Source of the DNA: Punctularia strigosozonata HHB-11173 SS5
Taxonomy: Eukaryota > Basidiomycota > Agaricomycetes > Corticiales > Punctulariaceae
Length of the DNA: 64,000 bases
Direction: 5' to 3'
NCBI RefSeq assembly: GCF_000264995.1
Contig: NW_006767434.1
Coordinates: 2,444,004-2,508,003, forward strand
Under the pieces are notes generated by a model. It searched no databases and was not told the DNA's origin. It worked only from the letters and a program-made list of their open reading frames with translations. The number at the start of each line of letters is the position of its first letter. Within the stretch, counting starts at the first letter, position 1. Positions 24,620 through 34,572 of the stretch are shown here, one piece after another. A program made the translations under genes and the position numbers.

Positions 24620-25795
24620 CTACTGCCTCGTCTTAGGGATCCGAACTCGAGGTCGTTGACCTTCGGACTGGTTTGAGATTGCCTGTGGAATGTCAGTACG
24701 AGGCGACGTGCTTGCGAGCAGTCCGGCACACCTGGCTCAATGACGTCGAATACTGTAAACCAGGAAATGACTTGGTATCATAGATGACAGTGGAACAACG
24801 GGCATAACAATCCCCTAGCATAGCGATGGGTCCACTGCCAGCCCCTGCCACCGAACCAGTCGTGGGTGATCGCAGATCAAAGGCTTTGTATCTGAAAAAG
24901 CAAGACCCAACTCGTCGGATAGCGAGGTCCTACAACTAAAGAATCAAGCACATATTGCAGGGCGCAACGCGGAGCACGAACGGAAAACGTGAAGACTATC
25001 ATAGTCTTGTTATCGTAACGAAGTCTCATAGCCTCGACTGCTCGAGCACCCTGGGTGCCGACGTGAGCTAATTAGATACACGTTGTGAGGAAAACTCACG
25101 ATTGCATCTGACGTGATGGAGTCGGATGCTCGTACGGGCGCTCCATTTACCCACGCAATGACGGGGTCCGGTCCAGTGAATTCTTGAATGGGCATGACCG
25201 TCAGAGGGACAGGCATTTCCTCGGACAGCCCATTCGGCGAGGTCATGGGCCAGTCAGGCTGAGCGAACTCATCGTGCGACATTGCCGATGCAGGTGAAGG
25301 CATGCAGGCTGCATTGGTGACTGGGATAGGCACTGCATGAGGAGATGCGGGAAGAGGGAAGAGGTCGATATGGCATATCAGACCAGATACTTCGAGCCGG
25401 CTTATAGTCGCGCCATGAGCAACGGCGCATCATGAAAGTAAAAAAGAAAATTGGGATACCTGTAATCTTCGACCTCGACTTCGTATATTCCACTGGCATC
25501 GCGGACGGTTCTGTATGCATGGAGTTGTACAACTGGTGGCTTCGGGGATGGAAGAAGGAAAGTTAACGAAAGAGGTCCTCCTTATGACATGACTCACTGG
25601 ATCAACGGTGCGCCTATCCTTCAGGCCGAATCTGGGGAGAGAACCATCAGCGCCTCCGAGTCGGTACCTGCGGCAGACCGAAGCTCACTTCCTGCCCCTG
25701 GTGGCGGACTGAATTTCCCGTAGTCTGACGCGAAGATTGGAGAGGGAAGACTGCACCGCGGGGACATACGTGGGTGGGGCGCTCAGCGACTCCAT
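24620..25795 (-). CDS. Velvet-domain regulator 1
   Basis: Velvet proteins are fungal nuclear DNA-binding regulators of development and secondary metabolism (VeA/VelB/VosA class, NF-kB-like fold). The start at 25793-25795 gives MESLSAPPTYVPAVQSSLSN. The velvet domain spans nearly the whole protein: LREIQSATRGRK, then FGLKDRRTVDP, PPVVQLHAYRTV, YEVEVEDYR, SGLICHIDLFPLPASPHAVP, a Pro/Met-rich insertion (DEFAQPDWPMTSPNGLSEEM), ARAVEAMRLRYDNKTMIVFT, DLAIRRVGSCFRYKAFDLRS, AMLGDCYARCSTVIYDTKSF, PGLQYSTSLSQ. The last exon, AISNQSEGQRPRVRIPKTRQ, ends at a TAG at 24620-24622. About eight exons, all GT-AG. No VeA-type PEST tail is present. A minus frame at 25783-26025 lies upstream and may be leader. 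It has a paralogue at 55861-57254. Confidence 0.88.
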
Positions 25796-26558
25796 GGTTG
25801 GTACACGAATCCGTGACGGTCATCCTTTTTAAGCAGGTGCATATGGGAGCCATCTTGAAGCGTTCGAGACGAAGACCCGGGCATTGGCGACATCGACGCC
25901 GCATAGGCACCGGAGAACTGGTGGTTTGATGTTATATGGCCCCCGCTGCTCGTGTATCCCAGCGGGCGTGAAACGTATATACGGTTTTGCTCGAATGCCT
26001 GCGCCTGCCTGTTCCGTCTCGCCAACGTTGATCCATTTTCAGGGAAGATGCTCGCTATGGGGCGACAATTCTAGTCGGATTGGATCATGGAAACGAGTTG
26101 GAGCTCCGGCGTTGACACATAATCCGGGGGTATGATTAACGTTGATAGGCCAGAGTATTTTGCCGTCCGCGCTCGTCGTACTCCAGTCGCATCACAGGAT
26201 TCGGGAGCGAGCGCGAGTGCAAAGGACTCGGCGAAGTACAAGAGCACTTGAGGACATGACATCATCTCGCGACGATAGTTCGGCTTCGACTTCAGGTTAA
26301 TACGTACGTGGCCGTTCTGAGTTCAATAACTCAACGCCTGACGTACTTTTCGGCACAACTTGGGCACGATGTGCTATCCGCTCGCACAACAGTCTCGGTT
26401 CATCTGAATCATCCATTTGAATTACCAGGAACATACCTGACAGTGACAGTCTCACGATGTCACGTGACCCTACCGCGGTCCGTCCGACTCGACTTGCACG
26501 CATACTGTACAGCGCGCTATACATATACTCTGGTGTACCGGGTGCCTTGTAGCAGCTC
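25796..26558. promoter_or_regulatory. Divergent promoter region, velvet 1 / SNIP1-like
   Basis: 763 bp between divergent start codons. A minus frame (25783-26025) is open but ends just inside the velvet start, so it could be a 5' leader or an unrecognised exon. Otherwise no feature was recognised. Confidence 0.4.
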
Positions 26559-27668
26559 ATGCCGCAGGATAATAGAAGCTCGGGAGGATACAGGGACAGT
26601 CGAAGGAACGACTACGACCGAAGAGACGACTACAACCGAAGAGACGACGACGACCGAAGAGATTATATCAATTCACGAGGCTACAGCGGCAGGCGGAGAA
26701 GATCCACCTCTCGAGAACAAGACCGTTATTTTCGACGGCGAAGGGATGAAGTGAAGGACATTAGGCGCACTTCCGGAGAACGCGAGCCCGACCGCGAACA
26801 CGAGCACGACGGAGCGCGCTACCGGGACGCACGACCAAGAGAGAGGGCGAGAGACGTGGATAGAACCGGAAGCTCCGGACCTTCGCGCACAAACCGGTCT
26901 GCGTCCCCCCGCCGTCGATCACGGCCTCGCTCTCAACGATCGGGCTCTCGTTCCGCGTCACCCGAGGACAAGGCAAAACCAAACTTCGGCGCTTCGGGCT
27001 TGCTGGCGGCGGAGACGAAGAAGGTTCAACATACCGACGGGACAAGCACGGTTCTCAAGTACCATGAGCCTCCCGAAGCTCGTAAACCCCAGGCCCGCTG
27101 GCGCTTATACGTCTTCAAAGGGAGCGAGCAGGTCGGTGAGTCGTCGATGGTTGGTATGCTATAGGACAAACTCCCACGAACGAGACAGAGCTGCTTCATA
27201 TCCACGCACAAAGCGCGTATCTCTTTGGTCGAGATCGAGCTGTCGTTGACGTTCCTCTTGAGCACCCATCATCGTCCAAACAGCATGCTGTCATACAATG
27301 TATGTTCACACATGCTCGACTAGCATTATGATTGCTCGCTAATAGGTGGTCTTCGTTCCTCAAGATCGAGCGATCAACGAAAAGAATGAGTTCGGGGAGG
27401 TAAAGGCTGTTGTCAAGTACGTTCACAGGGTCAATGTCTCATCTTGGTAGCTCAATTCCCATCAGGCCTTTCATCATCGATTTGGAGTCTACGAATGGCA
27501 CTCACGTCAATGACGTACAAATACCAGCTGCTCGTTATTACGAACTCCAACTAAACGATGGTAAGGCGTTCTATGCGATACGCTCGCTGTTCCTGACCTT
27601 TTCGCCTAGTTATCAAGTTTGGATTGTCGGCTCGCGAATATGTCCTACTTCACGACGACGCCGCATAG
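26559..27668 (+). CDS. PML1: SNIP1/Pml1-like FHA-domain splicing factor
   Basis: Forkhead-associated protein of the SNIP1/Pml1 family, a subunit of the RES (pre-mRNA retention and splicing) complex of the spliceosome. The ATG at 26559 opens a long RS/RD-rich N-terminus with short tandem repeats (DYDRRDDYNRRDDDDRRDY) and SPRRRSRPRSQRSGSRS. LLAAETKKVQHTDGTSTVLK, YHEPPEARKPQARWRLYVFK and GSEQVELLHIHAQSAYLFGR lead into the FHA domain: VDVPLEHPSSSKQHAVIQYR, AVVKPFIIDLESTNGTHVND, then VIKFGLSAREYVLLHDDAA. FHA hallmarks (GR, SSKQHA, STNGTHVND) are intact. Five exons; the second intron is best ended at TCAAG so that QYRAINEKNEF is kept in frame. Confidence 0.93.
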
Positions 27669-27991
27669 TTTTCAGACAGGGTAAACATCGGTACTCTCAG
27701 GCACGTTTCGCAGGTATGAGGAAGAGTATTGTAACTACGCCAATACATCTGATGTTACAACACATTGTTGAATAGTACTACTACGCTGCCCTTCTGTTAC
27801 GCAGTCCATGGAAAAGCCAAATGGCCTGGCAGTGTCGACAAGCTCTCCGGAGATGATAGAGTACAGATAAAATGCGGCATGGTTCATAAACGTCGTAAAC
27901 ATCCCAGCTTGCCTGCACGATGATGGTCAGTGAATGTCTTCGGGCGGCAACATCGAGTTGATGACATACAGAGGGATTTGAAGTGAGACGA
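27669..27991. other. Convergent intergenic region
   Basis: 323 bp between two stop codons (SNIP1-like on plus, C2H2 protein on minus). It should hold both 3' ends. Nothing further was seen. Confidence 0.4.
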
Positions 27992-28983
27992 TCAAACGAT
28001 GTTGCCCGTGGACGGATGAAGGCTCAGGTCTCCGATGCATCCGATGCTCCTGTTGTCTACATGGCGTTTCAAAGCATCGCGCCTAGAGAAGGTCTTGAAG
28101 CAACCTCCGACTCTCATGCGCCCTTTGAACTCCACCTGTTTCGCGGTGGGCCCGATGCCGTACTCGGCGGCGTAGGCGACTGGCACCCCGCAGCAGACCC
28201 AGTTGTTGCTACGCATGTGGGTGTTGATGTGACGGTTGAGATCGGGGCGACGCCTGTTTTGCTGAACGAAGGGGCAGTGCGGGCACCCCCACACCTTCTT
28301 CATCGCTGCGGCATCCTGGGAGGACGGGCGCTTGGCGGCGACCTGGACGTTACGCGACCTCGGAGAAGCGCGTGGACGCTTGGCGGCTTTCTGCGGAGCC
28401 CGGACCACAGACGGAGAGCGGCCTCGTTTCTGGGGCCGTGGCGATGGGAAAGGCTGGTATTCATCCTCGCTGCTGCCGTCTTCACTCTCGGAATATGACT
28501 GGTGGCGCCTCGATGCGCGACGCGGGCGGAGGGAGACGCGCGAACCGATGGTGTTCGTGTACACGGGTTCCAAGCTGAGAGCGGCGGTCAGTTCTGTCGG
28601 GAGTGGATCGTAATGGCCGTGTGGTCTCACCTGGCGGGACCTTCGAGAAGGTGTCTTGGGTCAATGGTAGTCACCGGCCAATCAGTAGCTGAAGGGGACC
28701 TGCCCCTATCTGAATCGGAGTCGCTGCTATGGCTGGAGTCTACATCGGTACTATCGCTGTAGTACGGCGATTGGGCCTCGGACGTGGACGAGTCGTCCTC
28801 GGAGCCCGACCACATGGGGGACGGACCCGTTTCGTCGCGGTGGTAGGCATCGGTGGTGAGAGGCTTTGCGGCCTCGTACATGAGCCACCTGTCGTGCTGA
28901 TCATGCCTGGGGACCTGCGGATCCTCGAAGTCCAACAGGGAATCGATGAGGTTATCGTCGCGGGCAATGGATGCGTAGGACAT
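27992..28983 (-). CDS. C2H2-type zinc-finger protein, probable transcription factor
   Basis: Two exons. The start at 28983 opens MSYASIARDDNLIDSLLDFE. The N-terminus is acidic and Ser-rich (DSTDVDSSHSSDSDSDRGRS). A very short intron (about 37 nt, GTGAGA...CGACAG) follows GPAR. The second exon carries basic stretches (RPQKRGRSPSVVR; QKAAKRPRASPRSR) and two finger-like units. The first is WGCPHCPFVQQNRRRPDLNR-HINTH (C-x2-C-x12-H-x3-H). The second is atypical: CGVPVAY with GGCFKTFSRRDALKRHVDN. This pairing, with CFKTFSRRDALKRH, is common in basidiomycete C2H2 proteins of unknown targets. It ends GDLSLHPSTGNIV at 27992. Activator-like acidic N-terminus plus DNA-binding C-terminus is an inference. 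Confidence 0.85.
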
Positions 28984-30386
28984 GGTAGTCGAGAGGTGGG
29001 TTGGCGAACTGGTATGGTATCGGGCTCTGGGGGTGACCTTTTATTCGCAAAGGTGACCGGCGCATTGCTTCGAACTCCCATTATCCCTTTGGTCTGTCTT
29101 TCAACACGGGCGAACAATGGACGGCGGGGCAAGGAGGATGAAACTCCGCTCGAGGGGACGCGCCGAGGAGGTAAGCTTCACCCTATTATCACCTTAAGGC
29201 GGCTCATGTCAAGGCAGTGCCGATAGGCGCCTTTGTCCGTACGCGATCAGAGACATGGGCGATGGCAATGCCCACCAAACCGTCCGTTGTTACTCGCTGT
29301 CCAGGCGCCGAGAGGATGATGATCTGGCCGAGCACAAAGGACTTTGACCCTGTTGTCGGCCTTCAGTCGCATCAGGATCTTGCTCCAGAGGAAGGCAGTG
29401 GGTCGCTCTCAGGCTGGAGCTGTATTGAGCCATACCACAAATTCTCCGTGAGCCTGAAACGGCGATGAATGGATGGCTATCGATGCTCACATTTGGTCAC
29501 AACCCTCAGCCCCTCCTGCCTCAGTCTTTGGCCAAACTCCGACATGCTATGTGACGCCGCGCGGGAACGATCGGTCGGCACGCTTCGAAGGACAAAGGGA
29601 GTCTCAAAGAGCTGCTTGAAACGGAGGACAACGTGTTTTTGTGATGACATAGCAAAGCGTGGGTATCGTACTGTAGCCTGATGGCGATACTCCTCTTGTG
29701 CGTCGAACTCCGCTCGAGGTGCCCTCAGACATGCTGTCGACGACTCGACCACTGCCGAGCTCGAGCACCAACGGCTCCCGATAGGACATTTAAATTTCCT
29801 TGCCCATTGCTAGCGCCGGGGCTATGCGGCTGGGCAGGGAGGACAGGAAGGGGGTTGGGTTGGGGGCGCACAGTTGTAAGTGTCAGCCAGGCACTGCCGC
29901 GATATCCTCCCCCGTCATCTAGCTCGCGTACGATCAGTCTGCACAGGGACTTTGTGTCTATATGTGAGGTTGGCATATCATTCTTGCGAACATACTTGGG
30001 GATAGAACCAAGCCTTCGTTATGTACTTGTTTGTCCTGGGCCCCACAAACATGGACTTCGTTGACCGTGGGATCGTCAGACACTTAAGCGCGGGGTTGAT
30101 TAAAAAGTATGTCAAGGAGTAAGTATACTTACATAGACTTAACCGGTCTGTCCGTGGATATCAGAAGCGTGTGGTCCATGCTCATGCTCCCAACTGGGAT
30201 CTTCTTGAATAAATCAAACAAGGCCTGCGTGCTCGTTCTAGCGCGGGACAGTCCGTGGGCCTCGAAAGGTCCATATACCCACGCTACGTTCGTTTCAACC
30301 GCGTTGACGGACTTCGCGGCTCCGACACCTCATCAGGCAGCATTATACATCCACTTCTGGCCATCGTTGCAGGGCTACAATACCCG
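28984..30386. other. 1.4-kb divergent intergenic region with one weak gene candidate
   Basis: On the minus strand at about 29180-29790 two overlapping frames are open for 60-90 codons (AMSSQKHVVLRFKQLFETPF; a terminal stretch LVGIAIAHVSDRVRTKAPIG). Plausible splice signals lie between them. I recognise no family and cannot build a single convincing protein, so this is only a possible small gene. The remainder should contain the promoters of the C2H2 and BTB genes. Confidence 0.3.
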
Positions 30387-31545
30387 ATGCAATCTAGCTA
30401 TCCTAGACCCTATGCTAAAGGAGATCCATGGTTTGAGGACGGAAATATAGTTTTGCTCACTGATCTGGACCCCGAACCTGTGGCATTCAAGGTTCATCGT
30501 ACGCAGCTTTTACCCCTTGCTCCGTGATTTTGGTCAATGGACAGGGTGAACTCATTCAGGTGGCGTTCTTGCAAGGCATTCCGACATCTTCAGCGATATG
30601 ATGGCACTCCCTCAACCCGAACTCTCCGTCTTCAGCGATACTGTTGATGACTGCACGGTCGTTCACATGCAAGATATTCCATCCGAACTGTCCATCTTGA
30701 TCAAGGCTCTTTATGACGGAATGTAAGAAGCATTGATCCACATATACAGGCGTTGATTAAAGACGATTGTCCGCAGCGAGTTCGGTGACGGCAACCTGAA
30801 CGATTTTCTGGTTATCGCCGCTATCCTACGTCTCTCAACGAAATACTTCGTCGGAAATTTGAGGACTAAGGCCGTACGGTTTCTTTCGTCATCGTGGGCG
30901 CATACTCTCGAAGGTCACGATGCCTTCGTTGAACGAGCTACCTCCGCGCCTTCCGTAGAGGGCATGTCCTTCCCGTACGTCCATCCCCTGCATGTGCTCA
31001 ATCTGGCTCGCGAAACAAACGTGAGGATACTGGTGCCTTCCGCGCTCTACTTCCTGTCGCTGTACCCTCTCGCGGATATCCTCAGCGGCAATCACCCGAA
31101 GCTCGTCTCTTCGAGTCCATCTGCGCCATCGTCCACCATCGGCCACGGAGACTTCGTGGCCTGTGCACTGCTGTCCCAATACCGGGTCGACATCATCCTC
31201 GACTTCATACGCGATTTCTGCAACATTCGCAGATGCACCTCCGGCGCACATCCAAACCTGGCGGACACGGCGGACGCTGCTATTGCGCTAACATGCAGCC
31301 GTGCTTTCGCGTCTGTAGCCTCCCGTCTCTCGCGTTCCTGGAATGTCCGGACTGGCCCGCTGTACCTCATTGCACAAGCGATGCAGGAGGTCTCTCAGCG
31401 CGCGAGCATATGCGACAAGTGCAAACATCAGTTTCGTACAGATGCCAAGAGCCGCCGAAGAGAAATATGGGATGGCATACCGGCCGTCATCGGGATGCCG
31501 AGTTGGGAAGAACTGATTGCAATGGACTTGCCTGATCGGACATAA
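30387..31545 (+). CDS. BTB/POZ-domain protein of the expanded Agaricomycete family
   Basis: The ATG at 30387 (MQSSYPRPYAKGDPWFEDGN) leads straight into the BTB fold: IVLLTDLDPEPVAFKVHR, an intron, GVLARHSDIFSDMMALPQPE, VVHMQDIPSELSILIKALYD, an intron, then NLNDFLVIAAILRLSTKYFV, NLRTKAVRFLSSSWAHTLEG. A helical C-terminal half follows (HPLHVLNLARETNVRILVPS; ICDKCKHQFRTDAKSRRREI), ending WEELIAMDLPDRT. Such proteins are numerous in mushroom genomes and often precede Cul3-type ligase adaptors or protein-protein scaffolds, but the specific partner is unknown. The start is the first ATG in frame near the domain; an upstream exon remains possible. Three exons. Confidence 0.88.
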
Positions 31546-32476
31546 AGTCGTGTATGGCCTGTGTATGGCATTCCGAAACGGTGCCGCTGCGAGCCCTGTT
31601 CTGCAGTCTGATGCGTCGCAATTCGGGTCTCACGCGGATGCGCCCGTCGTAGCATGATGTCAATCTATACCGCGCGTACTCTGCATACGCAGCGTGCTTC
31701 TGCATCTGTGAGTGGGCGGTCAGAAAGATAGGAAAACAAGTGAACTACCATCGGCATAAGTTGGAACGTGGGAAACGTTGACCGTTCGTAGGAGGCGCAT
31801 TGCAATGCACAAGGTCACCGGAGAGGAAGGCTCAGCTGAGCACGTGGGCATAGCCATGGGGGGTCCATCATCTCAATCGCCGCATCGCGCCTTGCTAGGA
31901 TCTCCTTCCGCCTTCCCGCTCTTCTGCCTCTCCTCAGCTATAGCTTTCAGGCAGGGCTCAGGTACCGTCGATACCACGCTACATGATAACATCCTCTCGG
32001 TATGATCCCGTGAACATCCCTGCCTGTGAGAGAACCGAGGGACGACTACATGTGTTTTCGCAACTGCAGGTGCGCGATTGGATGCGCACACGCCATTTAC
32101 CTTCCATGATATTTCGGCCACTCAAGGTCGGACGAGATAGAACGGATGCACACGACTTTGCCCTCGCCGAGTGGTTCGCGTTCCCGGAATAGCCTCGGGA
32201 GCCGCCACGAACCGTCGCTAGGACGAGTGCACCATCAGCAGATGACCCCCTGTAGTGAAGTCAGGCGTCTCAACCAACGCGGCTGTTCCGCAGTACACCC
32301 TGTTGCCTCCTGTTGCTTCCCAAGTTCTGGCAGATGATGGCTTCCCAATAGTTGCAGCAGCGATGTTGGGGTGGGGGATAAATGCCTGTGATCTGCAGTA
32401 AGCCCTGTAGCGCACGCGTGCCCGAGCCCTCTGCTTCGAGTAGCACAGCCTACCAGCGGCCAGTACTGTCAGGACA
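31546..32476. other. Intergenic region upstream of the lipase
   Basis: 931 bp between tandem plus-strand genes, presumably with the lipase promoter. Short frames on both strands are of random character. No repeats or RNA genes were seen. Confidence 0.45.
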
Positions 32477-33605
32477 ATGTTCTCCGTCAAGTTCCTCGGA
32501 CTGCAAGTCCTCCTGTCAGCGGCCGTTGCGCTCGCTGCTCCGGCGTCTGTTCCTTCTTCGTTGAAGGAGCGTGCTGTTAAGACTCTCAGCCCGTCAAAGC
32601 TCAATGCCTTCATACCATATACCCAATTCGCGAGCGCCGCGTACTGCTCGTCGAGCAGTGTCAAAACTTGGGATTGCGGCCCGGCATGTGACGCTCTTCC
32701 CGGATTCGAGGTGTCCCTTACGGGCGGCGACGGGGATGACGTGCAGCTGTGTGAGTCATTTTACCACATTCACGTCTTTGGACGAGTTGTAACCGGCTTG
32801 ACACTCCTCCAGATTACGTTGGCTACTGGCCTTCAGAGGATGCGGTAGTGCTCGGTCACCAAGGCACCGATCCTACGAAGTTGTTGTCCGTGGCTACGGA
32901 TATCAATGTCATCCAGGGATCATTGGATAGCAGTCTGTTCCCGGATCTGCCAAGCGGCATCTTGGTGCACAGCGGCTTCCGTGACGCCCAGGCATCCACA
33001 GCTTCCACCGTGCTCGCGCAGGTAAAGTCTCTTTTGTCGAAGAACAGCGCAAGCAAGGTCATCGTCGTCGGACATTCGTTGGGCGGCGCCATCGCAGAGT
33101 TGGACAGCCTCATGCTCAGGTTGAACTTGCCGAGCAGCGTCAGCGTCAAGGCGGTGACCTTCGGCACCCCGAGGGTGGGAAATCCCGCCTTTGCGAGCTT
33201 CTTCGACAAAACAGTGAGTTATGTGTCGCCCTCGCTTGGTGACTGTTCGTCTGATGCACTGCGCCACAGGTAGACGATTTTACGCGCATCGATCATGCTC
33301 AGGACCCGGTTCCCATCGTGCCTGGAAGAGGGCTGGGCTACTCGCACCCGAGCGGCGAGATCCATATCTTGAGCTCCGGTACCGCCGTCTCGTGCCCGGG
33401 CGAGGACGACGCGACCGACTCACAATGCACCATCGAGTCCGTACCCAACATCCTCGTGGGTAACATCGTGGACCATCTCGGACCCTACATTGACGGTGAG
33501 CATTCCTTGTGCCAACCCGGCGTTAAGTGACGAATGAACATTGATTGCCGGTTCGCTTGTCGAACAGATATTTGGATGGGCACGGCGCTCGGGCAATGTT
33601 TGTAG
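32477..33605 (+). CDS. Secreted lipase, class 3 (fungal triacylglycerol lipase/feruloyl-esterase-like)
   Basis: Alpha/beta-hydrolase of the lipase_3 family acting outside the cell on lipid or aryl esters. The signal peptide is MFSVKFLGLQVLLSAAVALA, followed by a short propeptide (PASVPSSLKERAVKTLS). The mature enzyme begins FIPYTQFASAAYC. Conserved blocks are VLGHQGTDPTKLLSVATDIN, the nucleophile elbow VIVVGHSLGGAIAELDSLML (catalytic Ser), VKAVTFGTPRVGNPAFASFF, then VDDFTRIDHAQDPVPIVPGR with the catalytic Asp, the GYSHPSGEIHI strand, and DHLGPYID with a likely catalytic His. Cys pairs occur near the N-terminus (CSSSSVKTWDCGPAC) and in CPGEDDATDSQC. Four exons; the last ends DIWMGTALGQCL at 33605. 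All catalytic elements are present. Confidence 0.93.
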
Positions 33606-33830
33606 AGATAGCATACAGGCCCTTACTCATCGTGTATGAATATTTATGACCTGCATGTTTGTTCCGCACTTGACCTATTATATCTCTATCGTGGAAGTCC
33701 GGACAGAGGTTGTTAGATGGCGATTGAATGAGAATGGAAAAGTGAGGTGATGATTATACGCAAATAACAGACGGCGACAGCGTGCGCTGCAAAGTAACCC
33801 GGGAATCACAGACGTGAGGAGTGACACCGT

Positions 33831-34397
33831 CTATTGCTTTCGCCTTGACCGGATACGTTTGCCAAGTTGCACCGCTGGGCCCCATCTATGCGATACAAAC
33901 GCTTCAATATCTGGCGGCTAGCATATGGGAATGGGACATACCCTCTAATCTTTTTCTTGGGCTTGGGAGGGTACGCGAAGTCTTTCGGGTCATATCCCTG
34001 TCGAAACTTCTCCATGGCCCACAGAATGTACCTAAAGTATACATCAAGTCGACAGTAAGGCGTGAGCAGGAGTGAGACGTCCGGAGATATATTGCACGAA
34101 CTTGCGATCCTTGGTATCGACGTTGGCTGCGCGAAGCTCCGATCCTCCCATTCGCCAGAACTGCCTCCAGTCTCCAACATCCAGCTTCTCCTCTGCACCG
34201 CGTCCAATGCACTTCAGAAAGGCCGCCGGGGAGGTGATGTTGCCTGCAGCAGACGTGTCGGATGTGTTGCAGTCGACCGTTGGAGGAGGCATACCTCGTA
34301 CTGCCGGCACGGGTCGGAGAGAGGCCTGGCTTTTGTACGTCCTAACTAATGTTGCGAGTGCACGGTCCAACCGCCGCCAGTGGTTCAACAGCGACAT
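33831..34397 (-). CDS. FYV4: Mitochondrial small-ribosomal-subunit protein mS41 (IGR motif, Fyv4)
   Basis: The start at 34397 gives MSLLNHWRRLDRALATLVRT, a basic mitochondrial presequence. The IGR domain follows: ITSPAAFLKCIGRGAEEKLD, WRQFWRMGGSELRAANVDTK, DRKF, an intron, RYILWAMEKFRQGYDPKDFA, YPPKPKKKIRG. A second intron (about 56 nt) leads to WGPAVQLGKRIRSRRKQ and a TAG at 33831-33833. The basic C-terminus is typical of a ribosomal protein. Ignoring that last intron would give an unrelated tail, so the spliced end is preferred. It is convergent with the lipase. Its start lies only 175 bp from the start of the MLP1-like gene. Confidence 0.9.
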
Positions 34398-34572
34398 CTA
34401 GGGGAAGGAACCGAGTCCCGCGGTTGACCGACAGCCAAGGACCTTTTCGTGGTCACGGTAGCGCGAAGCGAACTACAGCCACGCGCTTGGGCTCAACACC
34501 ATTGTCCGATCACCACATTAGGCAGGCTGAGACGGACCGCGTCTTCGTCCAGCGCCCTACACCACCACGAAC

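Noticed and set aside
25783-26025. 80-codon minus frame as part of velvet 1
   Set aside because: It is in a different frame, ends in a stop inside the velvet start, and does not resemble the family; may be leader sequence.
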